NCBI GenBank assembly: GCA_028285595.1
Contig: JANQOW010000080.1
Location: forward strand, 1-56,918
Origin: Hyphomicrobiales bacterium
GTDB lineage: Bacteria; Pseudomonadota; Alphaproteobacteria; Rhizobiales; CAJQND01
Length of the DNA stretch: 56,918 nucleotides
Reading direction: 5' to 3'
Shown: in pieces, positions 25,502 through 33,559 of the stretch
How positions within the stretch are numbered: the stretch's first letter is position 1
How the letters are laid out: every line of letters starts with the position of its first letter
Made by a program: the position numbers and the translations under genes
Notes under the pieces: model-generated
The model's input: the letters and a program-made list of their open reading frames with translations, nothing else
Told to the model about the DNA's origin: nothing
Databases searched by the model: none

Positions 25502-26280
25502 GCACCCCTGTGGCCAAACTCTGCCGCGGCACCGTGGTGCACCGGCGCTACCGGCCCAAGGTGCATAGCCTTAAGTACCGGGTATTTTCCCTGCTGGTGG
25601 ACCTTGATGAGGTGCAGGCGCTGTCTGACCGGCTCAAACTGTTCTCGTTCAACCGGGCGAACCTCTTCAGCCTTCACGAAAAGGACCATGGAACCGGAGC
25701 GGATGGCAATCTGAAGCGCGCCATCGTTGAAAAGGTAAACGCCCGGTACGGCGGCCTGGAAATCGAACGTGTGGTGATGCTCTGTTTCCCGCGCGTTCTT
25801 GGCTATGTGTTCAACCCGCTCACCGTCTACTACTGCTATGGGGCGGGCGATGCGCTTAAAGCGCTGGTTTATGAGGTGAACAACACCTTTGGCGACCGGC
25901 ACCATTATGTGCTCAGCGTCGATGCGGGCCAGCAGGACACGCTTGCCCAGGGCTGCGCAAAGAAGATGTATGTCTCCCCGTTCAACGCCGTGGACGGCGC
26001 TTACGAGTTTCACGTGAAGGTGCCAGGGGAAACCGTTGCCGTCGGGGTCAATCTCAGAGTGGACGGAGCGCCGGTTCTGAAAGCCTATCTCGCGGCGAAA
26101 ACGTCGGAATTGAGCGACCGTGCCCTGATGGGGGCCTTCGTGCGCCTGCCGGCAATGACCTTCAAGGTGATTGCCGCGATCCACTTCGAAGCCCTGCTGC
26201 TCTGGGCAAAGGGTCTAAAAATCAAGAAGCGTCCCAGAGCGCTTCATTCGCTGTCTCTCAAAAACAAGAGTACCTCCTGA
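25498..26280 (+). CDS. DUF1365 family protein
   Basis: The 260-residue protein shows the family pattern: RGTVVHRRYRPKVHSLKYRV near the N-terminus, FSFNRANLFSLHEKDHG, FPRVLGYVFNPLTVYYCYG and KKMYVSPFNAVDGAYEFHV. The function of the family is unproven, but it is almost always encoded between an FAD oxidoreductase and a CFA-type methyltransferase, as here. It is translationally coupled to the upstream gene by an ATGA overlap, and the methyltransferase starts 1 base after it. Confidence 0.9.
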   Translation: MSTPVAKLCRGTVVHRRYRPKVHSLKYRVFSLLVDLDEVQALSDRLKLFSFNRANLFSLHEKDHGTGADGNLKRAIVEKVNARYGGLEIERVVMLCFPRVLGYVFNPLTVYYCYGAGDALKALVYEVNNTFGDRHHYVLSVDAGQQDTLAQGCAKKMYVSPFNAVDGAYEFHVKVPGETVAVGVNLRVDGAPVLKAYLAAKTSELSDRALMGAFVRLPAMTFKVIAAIHFEALLLWAKGLKIKKRPRALHSLSLKNKSTS

Positions 26281-26281
26281 T

Positions 26282-27520
26282 ATGACTGATACCACCGCCG
26301 GTTTTGGCGCGCGCAAGACGCCTGCGCGCGCATCATTCTTAGAGCGCCAGATCGAGAAGATCGCGCGCCGCATGCTTCCAGGCGGGCTCAGGGGGGAACT
26401 CACCATCGTTTCGCCCAGCGGGCGCAAACTGTGCGTCGGAGAGGCAGGGGTTTGGCCTGCCGCTCAGCTCGAGATCAAGAGCTGGAAGGTGATCGGACGA
26501 GCCATTCAGCGGGGCGGCAACGGGTTTGCAGAAAGCTATATGCGTGGCGAGATCGAGACGGCGGACCTCACTGACCTGATCCGTTTTTTCGCGCGCAACA
26601 AGGCCGCGCTGGTGGCCGCCGGCGGCGCCCTTTTCCGCTCACGCCGCATGGACCGGCTGGCCCATCTTCTGCGCAACAACTCGGTGGCCGGCAGCCGGCG
26701 CAACATCGCTGCGCACTATGATCTGGGCAATACGTTCTATGATCTCTGGCTTGATGAGACCATGACCTATTCCTCAGCACTCTTTGCCGGTGAGACCCGT
26801 TCACTGGCTGCCGCTCAGAGCGCGAAGTACCAGACCATTCTTGACGCGTTGGAGCTTGCAAATGGCGCTGAAGTGCTCGAAATCGGCTGCGGCTGGGGCG
26901 GTTTCGTCGAACATGCGCTGAAGGCGATGGATGTGCGCGTGAAGGCCATCACCGTCTCCAGGGAGCAGCACGCCTTTGCCGAGGCACGGGCCGCAGCGCT
27001 GAACAATGCGAGTTCTGCCCGGATTTGCCTTGAAGATTACCGCCACACCGCAGGCACCTATGACGGCATCGTCTCCATTGAAATGGTGGAGGCGGTCGGC
27101 GAAGCCCATTGGCCGACCTATTTCAGAACTTTGAACGAACGTTTGAAGCCGGGTGCATCTGCAGTGGTGCAGGCGATCACCATTGCGCCGGAGCATTTCG
27201 AGACTTACCGGCGCAAGGCCGATTTTGTGCAGCGCTACATTTTCCCGGGCGGGATGCTGCCCACGGTGCCCATTTTGGAAGATCAGGCCGCCAAAGCCGG
27301 GCTCAAGCCGGAAACTGTGGTGGAATTCGGCCCCGATTACGCCGAAACCCTCAAGCAGTGGCGGATGGCGTTCGAAGCGGAGTGGCCTGTCATTGCACGT
27401 CAGGGCTTTGATGAACGTTTCCGGAAAATGTGGCGCTATTACCTGTGTTATTGCGAGGCGGCCTTCACGGAAGGCCTGACATCTGTGGGAATTTACCGCT
27501 TTACGAAAACGGCCGGGTAA
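26282..27520 (+). CDS. SAM-dependent methyltransferase, cyclopropane-fatty-acyl-phospholipid synthase family
   Basis: The 412-residue protein has the CFA-synthase signature: NIAAHYDLGNTFYDLWLDET, MTYSSALF, the SAM loop VLEIGCGWGGFVEHA, SIEMVEAVGEAHWPTYF and FVQRYIFPGGMLPTVP. The enzyme methylates the double bond of phospholipid acyl chains to form a cyclopropane ring or a methylated chain. In related RpoE-ChrR regulons this protein contributes to lipid changes under singlet oxygen; a UfaM-like role in furan fatty-acid synthesis is possible. It is third in the operon. Confidence 0.9.
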   Translation: MTDTTAGFGARKTPARASFLERQIEKIARRMLPGGLRGELTIVSPSGRKLCVGEAGVWPAAQLEIKSWKVIGRAIQRGGNGFAESYMRGEIETADLTDLIRFFARNKAALVAAGGALFRSRRMDRLAHLLRNNSVAGSRRNIAAHYDLGNTFYDLWLDETMTYSSALFAGETRSLAAAQSAKYQTILDALELANGAEVLEIGCGWGGFVEHALKAMDVRVKAITVSREQHAFAEARAAALNNASSARICLEDYRHTAGTYDGIVSIEMVEAVGEAHWPTYFRTLNERLKPGASAVVQAITIAPEHFETYRRKADFVQRYIFPGGMLPTVPILEDQAAKAGLKPETVVEFGPDYAETLKQWRMAFEAEWPVIARQGFDERFRKMWRYYLCYCEAAFTEGLTSVGIYRFTKTAG

Positions 27521-27545
27521 TCCAGGCGCACACTCTGCGCGTACC
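27518..27545 (+). promoter_or_regulatory. Candidate internal ECF11 promoter
   Basis: TAATCC at 27518-27523, one base off TGATCC, is followed after exactly 16 bases by CGTACC at 27540-27545. It overlaps the stop codon of the methyltransferase gene and lies 29 bases before the DUF3833 start. The matched spacing makes a second RpoE entry point plausible. Confidence 0.4.
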
Positions 27546-27574
27546 AACCAACACTAAACAAGAGTGGTCAGGTC

Positions 27575-28063
27575 ATGCTGCAAAAAGTATCAGACGTGCA
27601 TAGAAAGATCCGCCCGGAGTTTCTTCTGGCGGACTTCTTTGAAGGCCGATGTGAAGCCTGGGGTTTCTTTGAGAACTCTATGGGCGTGGTGAAGAAAGCG
27701 TTCACCGCGGACATCACCGGTACCTGGAAGGGTGACGTGTTCGAGCTTGAGGAGCAGTTTCAATATGCCGACGGGGGAACGGATGAACGGATCTGGCGTC
27801 TCAGCTACCAGAACGCGGGCCATTTCATCGGCCGTTGTGATGATGTGGTCGGCGAGGCGGCTGGGCAACCTATCGAGAACGGCTGCTATTTCGGCTACAA
27901 GTTCAACCTGCCGGTGGGCCAACGGCGTATCGTGGTCACCTTCAGCGATCTGTTCCAGTTGATGGACGATTACACTCTGCTGAACCGCGCAAAAGTCAGT
28001 AAGTTTGGCTTACCGCTTGGCCGGGTCACCGCAGCGTTCAGGCGCTTGCCCGAGAACGGATAA
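27575..28063 (+). CDS. DUF3833 family protein
   Basis: The 162-residue protein matches the lipocalin-like DUF3833 pattern: PEFLLADFFEGRCEAWGFFE, RIWRLSYQ, GHFIGRCDDVVGEAAGQ, and the C-terminal LNRAKVSKFGLPLGRVTAAF. No signal peptide or lipobox is seen here, unlike many family members. It ends the rightward lipid operon and its last 26 bases overlap the convergent NTF2-like gene. Binding of a modified lipid is a reasonable but unproven role. Confidence 0.87.
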   Translation: MLQKVSDVHRKIRPEFLLADFFEGRCEAWGFFENSMGVVKKAFTADITGTWKGDVFELEEQFQYADGGTDERIWRLSYQNAGHFIGRCDDVVGEAAGQPIENGCYFGYKFNLPVGQRRIVVTFSDLFQLMDDYTLLNRAKVSKFGLPLGRVTAAFRRLPENG

Positions 28064-28466
28064 GGCGCACCAGGGCCCCCAGAACCGGCACCTTGGCGTA
28101 AACTTCCTCGCCGCTGTCCCAATAATCGATATGACGGACGACCTGGCCCTCTTCATTCAGGGCCACTTCGGATAACCCTGCAATCCTCACGTGCCCGATC
28201 GGCTTGATCTTGCCGATGAACGTCCATTTGAGGACCCAGAGCTCATCTGAGCCGATGATATTGTGGACCTCAAATTTCAGCCCCTGCACGGTCTTGAACA
28301 TGTGGGCCAGTATGGTGCGGAAGGCCGGCTTGGTGTGGGTGTGGTTGAAGGGATCGCGGAACTCGACGGTCTCAGCGCACAAGTCCAGCAGGCGGTCCAG
28401 CGAGCCGGCCTCAGCGCTCTCAAGCGCGCTGGCATAGGTTTCAATGGCGGAGCGGTAGCGGTCCAC
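28038..28466 (-). CDS. NTF2/SnoaL-like protein
   Basis: The 142-residue protein has the alpha+beta cone pattern of the NTF2 superfamily: a helical start (IETYASALESAEAGSLDRLL), CAETVEFRDPFNHTHTKPAF, and a beta-rich half with SDELWVLKWTFIGKIKP and LNEEGQVVRHIDYWDSGEEVY. Proteins of this type often sit in ECF-controlled operons with an SDR gene, as here. Function is unknown; it may bind a hydrophobic ligand. It is the last gene of the rpoE operon, 5 bp after the SDR gene. Confidence 0.82.
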   Translation of the reverse strand: MDRYRSAIETYASALESAEAGSLDRLLDLCAETVEFRDPFNHTHTKPAFRTILAHMFKTVQGLKFEVHNIIGSDELWVLKWTFIGKIKPIGHVRIAGLSEVALNEEGQVVRHIDYWDSGEEVYAKVPVLGALVRLIRSRASA

Positions 28467-28471
28467 GTTGG

Positions 28472-29233
28472 CTAGACCTTGGGGCTGATACGGCGCATGA
28501 GCCAGAAATAAAGCCCATAGGGCAAAATCCGCAACAGCTTCAGCAAGGCCACCAGTTGCCAGGGGAAGGCGATCTCAAACTTGGACGACGTAAGACCGCG
28601 CATTATCGCGGATACGGCGTCCTCAACTTCCATAAGAAACGGCATGGGGAAGGTGTTGACGCTGGTCATGGGGGTTTTGACAAAGCCGGGGTTGATCACC
28701 TGCAGCTTGATGCCCTGGGCCTCCAGCTCCGGGCGCAGGGCCTCACACAGGCAGATGAGCGCTGATTTGGTCGGGGCGTAGTAGGCACCCTTCGGCAGGC
28801 CGCGGTAGCCGGCGACGGAGGCAACAACCGCAATGTGGCCATGCCCGCGCGCCTTCATGCCGGGCAGAAGCGCGGCGAGCGCGTGGGTGACGCCCAGATA
28901 GTTCACCTCCATGGAGCGCGCGGCCGCGTCTCCGTCGAAGGCGTCAGGGTCTGAGGGCTGCCAGATACCGGCATTGAGTATGGCCAGATCTATAGGGCCA
29001 TGCGCTGCTTCGGCGGCTTGGACTGCTTCCCTCGCCGCTGCGGGATCAGTCACATCGAGGGGCAGGGCGCTGACGCCGGAGTTGCGTTTGTGGAGCGCCT
29101 CAAGCTTTTCGCCGGAGCGGGCAGAGGCCGAGACGGATGTCCCGGCTTCTGCCAGGCCAACGGCGATTTCCGCGCCGATGCCGGAACTGGCACCGGTGAT
29201 CCATGCATGTTTCCACGTGGCTACGGGTGGCAT
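28472..29233 (-). CDS. Short-chain dehydrogenase/reductase
   Basis: The 253-residue protein has a complete SDR site: TGASSGIGAEIAVGL for nucleotide binding, NAGIW, the Ser in VASVAGYRG and YAPTK for Tyr-x3-Lys. INPGFVKTPMTSVN follows as in the family. A hydrophobic C-terminal stretch (LVALLKLLRILPYGLYFW) suggests membrane association and a lipid-like substrate. It lies 14 bp after chrR in the rpoE operon, which fits lipid metabolism under oxidative stress. Confidence 0.88.
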   Translation of the reverse strand: MPPVATWKHAWITGASSGIGAEIAVGLAEAGTSVSASARSGEKLEALHKRNSGVSALPLDVTDPAAAREAVQAAEAAHGPIDLAILNAGIWQPSDPDAFDGDAAARSMEVNYLGVTHALAALLPGMKARGHGHIAVVASVAGYRGLPKGAYYAPTKSALICLCEALRPELEAQGIKLQVINPGFVKTPMTSVNTFPMPFLMEVEDAVSAIMRGLTSSKFEIAFPWQLVALLKLLRILPYGLYFWLMRRISPKV

Positions 29234-29247
29234 GGGTGAGGGGTGTA

Positions 29248-29916
29248 TCAGATCCCGATCACAGGTTGGAAGAGGCGCGGCAGGAAGTCCTTGAACTTGG
29301 CCGGCGTCTCGCTGGCCACCAGGCAGATGCAGTCCGCGCCCTTGTCGACGATCGGCTGATGGTCTTCATGATCGTCCAGGTCGGCTATGTCGCCGGGGCC
29401 AAACTGGCCGAACTTGTCCGTGTAGGAGCCGGACAGAACCAATGTCACCTCGCTGCCGCCATGGCCATGCTCAGGCAGGACGCGGCCGGCTTCGATCTTC
29501 ATGAGATAGAGCTTGCCTTCGTCTTCGGCGCCCAGGTCGATCATTTTCATGCCGACGCCCTTGGCGATCCGCTTCCATTTGATCTCGCTGAGGGGCACGC
29601 CCAGGGCCTTGCGCACCTGAGGGGGAAGGATGGACTCTTCTTGTGTCTCAGAAAGGGTGAGGGCCGGTGCAGTGACTTCGCTGCGGGTTTCTGCTTCCAG
29701 ACGCTCAAACAAATTGTTCATGCAGCCTGCAGACAGGCTCACCGGAGCCTCGTCTTCCATCACAGCGCTGCCGATGGCCTCAGCCTTACGTACGCGGGCC
29801 AGGCAGTGGGGACAGAAGCTTAAATGCGCCGAAACCACCATTGCAATGGGAGCGGGCAGTGCGCCGGCGGCATATGCCACAATGGTGGCATCGTCGAGAT
29901 GATGATGAATATTCAT
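29248..29916 (-). CDS. chrR: ChrR-type zinc anti-sigma factor with cupin domain
   Basis: The 222-residue protein has both zinc sites known from ChrR of Rhodobacter sphaeroides. The N-terminal anti-sigma domain has an early His cluster (MNIHHHLDDA) and HLSFCPHC, giving the His-x3-Cys-x2-Cys ligands. The C-terminal cupin has EHGHGGSE (His-x-His-x3-Glu) and a later His in DHEDHQP. ChrR holds RpoE inactive and releases it on singlet oxygen. It overlaps rpoE by 4 bases, so the two proteins are made together. Confidence 0.92.
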   Translation of the reverse strand: MNIHHHLDDATIVAYAAGALPAPIAMVVSAHLSFCPHCLARVRKAEAIGSAVMEDEAPVSLSAGCMNNLFERLEAETRSEVTAPALTLSETQEESILPPQVRKALGVPLSEIKWKRIAKGVGMKMIDLGAEDEGKLYLMKIEAGRVLPEHGHGGSEVTLVLSGSYTDKFGQFGPGDIADLDDHEDHQPIVDKGADCICLVASETPAKFKDFLPRLFQPVIGI

Positions 29917-30515
29917 TGCAACGCCTCTAGGGATTTGGAGAGTTTTTGGTAAGCCAAGCGCATGCGCGACTTCACCGTGCCCAGCGGCACGCCTAAGTTC
30001 TGGGAGATTTCCTGCTGCGTCATGTCTTCCATAAAAGCCATCGAAATGACCTGTTTTTGATCGGCCGGCAGCTTTTCAACAGCCGCCTTGACCGTTTCGC
30101 TTTCCTGGGACGCCAGAACGACTTCGTCTGCACCGACATCATCGCTCGGCTGTTCCAGCTCGGTAATATCGGAGAACTGAACGCCTTTCAGTCTCCGTGC
30201 CCAGTCAATCCGGCGGTTACGGGCGATGGTGAAGATCCACGTGGACACAGACCCCTTGTCGAGCGTGTACATGTGGGCCTTGCGCCACACCGTGATCATC
30301 GTGTCCTGCGCCAGATCCTCGGCCAATTCGCTATCGGCCCCCTTGCGCATCATGAACCCCTTAATGCGAGGTCCGAAATGCTCAAAAAGGGCTGCAAAGG
30401 CCGATTTGTCCCGGTTTTCAGCAACCAACCCCAGCAAATGCGCAAGATGCTGGTTGCTCGCGGGCCCCGTTTCTGGCCGGCTCGGCCTTGTCATCCTCAG
30501 CGAAACCTCAAGCAT
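29913..30515 (-). CDS. rpoE: ECF sigma factor RpoE (ECF11 type, singlet-oxygen response)
   Basis: The 200-residue protein has sigma region 2 (LAEDLAQDTMITVWRKAHMY, WIFTIARNRRIDWARRLKGV) and region 4 (LPADQKQVISMAFMEDMTQQ followed by EISQNLGVPLGTVKSRMRLA). It is encoded upstream of and overlapping a ChrR anti-sigma factor, which defines the ECF11 group. The start could be ATG 30515 or ATG 30494; the latter has GAGG upstream. Its own promoter carries TGATCC-N16-CGTAGC (30549-30576), so it is likely autoregulated and also drives the convergent lipid operon. Confidence 0.92.
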   Translation of the reverse strand: MLEVSLRMTRPSRPETGPASNQHLAHLLGLVAENRDKSAFAALFEHFGPRIKGFMMRKGADSELAEDLAQDTMITVWRKAHMYTLDKGSVSTWIFTIARNRRIDWARRLKGVQFSDITELEQPSDDVGADEVVLASQESETVKAAVEKLPADQKQVISMAFMEDMTQQEISQNLGVPLGTVKSRMRLAYQKLSKSLEALQ

Positions 30516-30548
30516 GATGATCCCGTTTTGATTTGGACATTGTATAGC

Positions 30549-30576
30549 GCTACGCCCAATCAGCCCGGGTGGATCA
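30549..30576 (-). promoter_or_regulatory. Candidate ECF11 (RpoE) autoregulatory promoter
   Basis: Read on the minus strand, TGATCC (30576-30571) is followed after 16 bases by CGTAGC (30554-30549), 33 bases before the rpoE ATG. The -35 and spacing agree with the site before the FAD oxidoreductase gene. Confidence 0.7.
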
Positions 30577-30634
30577 ACGTCATAGCAAAAAAATGCGCGC
30601 TGTGTGCATTGCCGCGCAGCGACAGATTTTCTAG

Positions 30635-30659
30635 TTGCAAATAATTCTTAACTGCATAA
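30635..30659. promoter_or_regulatory. Possible Fur/Mur-like site before sitA
   Basis: An AT-rich imperfect inverted repeat runs from TTGCAAATAA to TGCATAA, 69 bases before the sitA start. Mur and Fur proteins bind TGCAAAT-like sites before sit operons in alphaproteobacteria; the match here is loose. Confidence 0.25.
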
Positions 30660-30727
30660 ATTACAAGGGCCGGCTGCGGTGCCCCCGCGGCCTGTCCGTG
30701 CTGCACAACAACACTAGGCGTCTTAAA

Positions 30728-31633
30728 ATGACCGCTCCTGATCGCGCTGCCGTTTTTGCTTGGTTTCTGGCCGTTTTCCTGGCGGTTTCCGGCCCCGCAC
30801 AGGCCGAAGACAAATTCAAGGTGGTCACCACCTTCACGGTGATCGCCGATATGGCCCAGAACGTGGCCGGAGAGGCCGCTGAGGTGGTGTCCGTCACCCG
30901 GCCCGGCGCGGAGATCCATGGCTATCAGCCCACGCCGAAAGATCTGGTCAAAGCCTCAGATGCAGACCTGATTTTGTGGAACGGGCTCAACCTGGAGCTC
31001 TGGTTTGAGCAGTTCCTGCGCAACCTGGGCGACAAGCCGTCGGTGACCGTGAGCGAGGGGATTGAGCCCATCGCCATTGCCGAAGGCGCCTATGAGGGCA
31101 AAGCCAACCCCCACGCCTGGATCGGCGCCGATGCGGCCATGGTCTATATCGACAATATCCGCGATGCCTTCGTCAAACACGACCCGGACAATGCGGCCAC
31201 CTACAAGGCCAATGCGGAAAGCTACAAAGCCAAGGTGCGCGCCACTTTGGCACCTCTGCGCGAGAAGCTGGCGCGGATCCCCGAAGACCAGCGCTGGCTG
31301 GTGACCTGCGAGGGCGCGTTCAGCTATCTGGCCCGGGATTTCGGCCTGAAAGAGCTCTATCTGTGGCCCATGAACGCCGATGAGGTGGGCACGCCCCAGC
31401 AGGTGCGCAAGGTGATTGACGGGGTGCGCGACAACAAGATCCCCGTGGTGTTCTGCGAGTCGACGGTCAACACAAGCCCCGCCAAACAGGTGGCCCGGGA
31501 AACTGGCGCGCGCTATGGCGGGGAGCTCTATGTGGACAGCCTCAGCGGGCCGGACGGGCCGGTGCCCACCTATCTGGACCTCTTGCGGGTGACCTCTGAA
31601 ACCGTCGCCAATGGCCTGACCGCCTCCAACTGA
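30728..31633 (+). CDS. sitA: Manganese/iron ABC transporter substrate-binding protein
   Basis: The 301-residue protein starts at ATG 30728 with a Sec signal (FAWFLAVFLAVSGPAQA-ED) and no lipobox. It is a cluster A-I metal-binding protein of the SitA/YfeA branch: EIHGYQPTPKD with the first His ligand, NPHAWIGAD with the second, CEGAFSYLARDFGLKELYLW, and ETGARYGGELYVDSLS with the late acidic ligand region. It delivers Mn2+ or Fe2+ in the periplasm. It lies 3 bp before sitB. Confidence 0.9.
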   Translation: MTAPDRAAVFAWFLAVFLAVSGPAQAEDKFKVVTTFTVIADMAQNVAGEAAEVVSVTRPGAEIHGYQPTPKDLVKASDADLILWNGLNLELWFEQFLRNLGDKPSVTVSEGIEPIAIAEGAYEGKANPHAWIGADAAMVYIDNIRDAFVKHDPDNAATYKANAESYKAKVRATLAPLREKLARIPEDQRWLVTCEGAFSYLARDFGLKELYLWPMNADEVGTPQQVRKVIDGVRDNKIPVVFCESTVNTSPAKQVARETGARYGGELYVDSLSGPDGPVPTYLDLLRVTSETVANGLTASN

Positions 31634-31636
31634 GCC

Positions 31637-32524
31637 ATGCTTGCCCCCCACACCAGCCCCGCGGACAGCGCCCCCGTTTTGGCCCCCGAAGAGGAGGGCC
31701 TCAGCGCGCACGATGTGACGGTGACCTACCGCAACGGGCATACGGCCTTGCGCCACGCCTCCTTCGCCATCCCCAAAGGCACGGTGACGGCGCTGGTGGG
31801 CGTCAACGGTGCGGGCAAATCCACGCTGTTCCGGGCCATGATGGGCTTTGTGCCCGTGGCCGCCGGCGAAATCCGCATTCTGGGGGGCACGGTCGCCGAC
31901 GCGCTGAAGCGCAATCTGGTGGCCTATGTGCCCCAGGCCGAAGAGGTGGACTGGGCCTTCCCGGTGCTGGTGGACGATGTGGTGATGATGGGGCGCTATG
32001 GGCATATGGGCTTCCTGCGCCGGCCCTCTGCCGCTGATCATGCGGCGGTGGACGAGGCGCTCGCCCGGGTGGGCATGAGCGACTATCGCACCCGGCAGAT
32101 CGGCGAGCTCTCCGGCGGGCAGAGGAAACGCGTGTTCCTGGCCCGGGCCCTGGCCCAGGACGGGCAGGTGATCTTGCTGGACGAGCCGTTTACCGGCGTT
32201 GATGTGAAGACCGAAGAGCAGATCATCGCGCTGTTGGGCGAGCTGCGCGATGAGGGCCGGGTGATGCTGGTCTCCACGCATAACCTCGGCTCGGTGCCGG
32301 AATTCTGCGACCGCACCGTGCTCGTGAAGGGCACCATCCTCGCCCATGGGCCGACGGAGACCACCTTTACGCGCGACAATCTGGAGCTCGCCTTCGGCGG
32401 GGTCCTGCGCCACTTCACGCTGGGCGGGGAAGACCTGCACGATGACGACGACGCCCGTGAGGTGCGCATCATCACCGACGACGAGCGCCCGTTCGTGATC
32501 TATGGGGACCGCGATGAGAAGTGA
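31637..32524 (+). CDS. sitB: Manganese/iron ABC transporter ATP-binding protein
   Basis: The 295-residue ATPase has a Walker A (GVNGAGKST), the ABC signature LSGGQRKRV, Walker [13 protein letters not shown] and the H-loop [21 protein letters not shown] is typical of SitB/YfeB. The C-terminal tail is unusually rich in Asp and His ([12 protein letters not shown]), possibly binding metal. It begins 3 bp after sitA, but sitC follows only after a 165-bp gap that holds a repeat element. Confidence 0.92.
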   Translation: MLAPHTSPADSAPVLAPEEEGLSAHDVTVTYRNGHTALRHASFAIPKGTVTALVGVNGAGKSTLFRAMMGFVPVAAGEIRILGGTVADALKRNLVAYVPQAEEVDWAFPVLVDDVVMMGRYGHMGFLRRPSAADHAAVDEALARVGMSDYRTRQIGELSGGQRKRVFLARALAQDGQVILLDEPFTGVDVKTEEQIIALLGELRDEGRVMLVSTHNLGSVPEFCDRTVLVKGTILAHGPTETTFTRDNLELAFGGVLRHFTLGGEDLHDDDDAREVRIITDDERPFVIYGDRDEK

Positions 32525-32543
32525 GGGGCACCTTGCCCCCCTC

Positions 32544-32585
32544 CGTCATCACCGCACGTCTCTCCGTCATCCCCGCACGTCTCTC
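32544..32585. repeat. 21-bp tandem repeat
   Basis: A 21-base unit beginning CGTCATC and ending CGTCTCTC occurs at 32544 and 32565 and runs into a third start at 32586, which is the first arm of the REP-like element. It appears to be an amplified end of that element. Confidence 0.75.
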
Positions 32586-32683
32586 CGTCATCCCCGCGAA
32601 CGCGGGGACCCAGGGGCCCCAGGCTCTGAGTGCGCCGCCCCTGGGCCCCGGATATTTTGCGTGCGCAAAATTCCGGGGTGACG
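32586..32683. repeat. REP-like palindromic element (copy 1)
   Basis: The element begins CGTCATCCCCGC, has a hairpin CCCCGCGAACGCGGGG, a middle CCCAGGGG/CCCCTGGG pairing, a second hairpin around GGATATTTTGCG, and ends GGGGTGACG, so the whole can fold as a branched structure. Two closer relatives lie at 38048-38143 and 38209-38304. It separates sitB from sitC within one operon and might affect the mRNA between them. Confidence 0.8.
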
Positions 32684-32689
32684 ACCAAA

Positions 32690-33559
32690 ATGCTCACCCT
32701 CCTCGCAGAACCCTTCACCTACGCCTACATGACCAACGCCATGTGGGTCTCCGCCCTGGTGGGCGGCGTGTGCGCGTTTCTCTCCGCCTATCTCATGCTC
32801 AAAGGCTGGTCGCTCATCGGCGATGCCCTGGCCCACTCGGTGGTTCCCGGCGTCGCCGGCGCCTACATGCTGGGCCTCCCGTTCGCCTTCGGGGCCTTCA
32901 TCGCCGGCGGCCTTGCCGCCGGGGCCATGCTGTTCTTGTCCCAGCGCTCCGGGCTGAAGGTGGATGTGATCATCGGCATCATCTTCACCTCGTTTTTCGG
33001 CCTCGGCCTCTTCATGGTCTCGCTGAACCCGGTGGCCGTCTCGGTGCAGACCATCACCATGGGCAATATCCTCGCCATCACCCCCGAAGACACGGCTCAG
33101 CTCGTCATCATCGGCGCGGTCTCGCTCACGGTGCTCCTGGCCAAATGGAAGGACCTGCTGGCGGTCTTCTTCGATGAAAACCACGCCCGCTCCATCGGCC
33201 TTAACCCCGATGTGCTGAAGGCCGTGTTCTTCGTCCTCCTGTCGGCCTCCGTGGTGGCGGCCATGCAGACTGTGGGGGCGTTTCTGGTGATCGCCATGGT
33301 GGTGACCCCCGGCGCCACGGCGTACCTCATGTGCGACCGGTTTGAGCGCCTGCTCATGGTCTCCGTGGCGCTGGGCGCCGGCACCAGCTTCGCTGGCGCC
33401 TACTTGAGCTATTTCCTGGACGGGGCCACTGGGGGCATCATCGTTGCGCTTCAGACCCTATTGTTCCTGGTGGCGTTCGTCTTCGCGCCCAAGCACGGGC
33501 TGCTGGCGGCCAAGGCCAAGGCGCGGGCGGCCCTGGCGGAGGAGGCGCGCGCGCCATGA
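32690..33559 (+). CDS. sitC: Manganese/iron ABC transporter permease
   Basis: The 289-residue protein starts at ATG 32690 directly after the repeat element. It is an ABC-3 type permease with about eight membrane helices and the conserved GDALAHSVVPGVAGAYMLGL and QTVGAFLVIAMVVTPGATAY stretches. It forms the membrane channel with SitD. Its stop overlaps the sitD start by ATGA. Confidence 0.9.
   Translation: MLTLLAEPFTYAYMTNAMWVSALVGGVCAFLSAYLMLKGWSLIGDALAHSVVPGVAGAYMLGLPFAFGAFIAGGLAAGAMLFLSQRSGLKVDVIIGIIFTSFFGLGLFMVSLNPVAVSVQTITMGNILAITPEDTAQLVIIGAVSLTVLLAKWKDLLAVFFDENHARSIGLNPDVLKAVFFVLLSASVVAAMQTVGAFLVIAMVVTPGATAYLMCDRFERLLMVSVALGAGTSFAGAYLSYFLDGATGGIIVALQTLLFLVAFVFAPKHGLLAAKAKARAALAEEARAP

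Noticed and set aside
30956..32440. 494-residue minus-strand frame across sitA and sitB
   Set aside because: It lies fully antisense to two genes with clear family motifs, and its His/Gly/Ala-rich translation has no recognisable domain.
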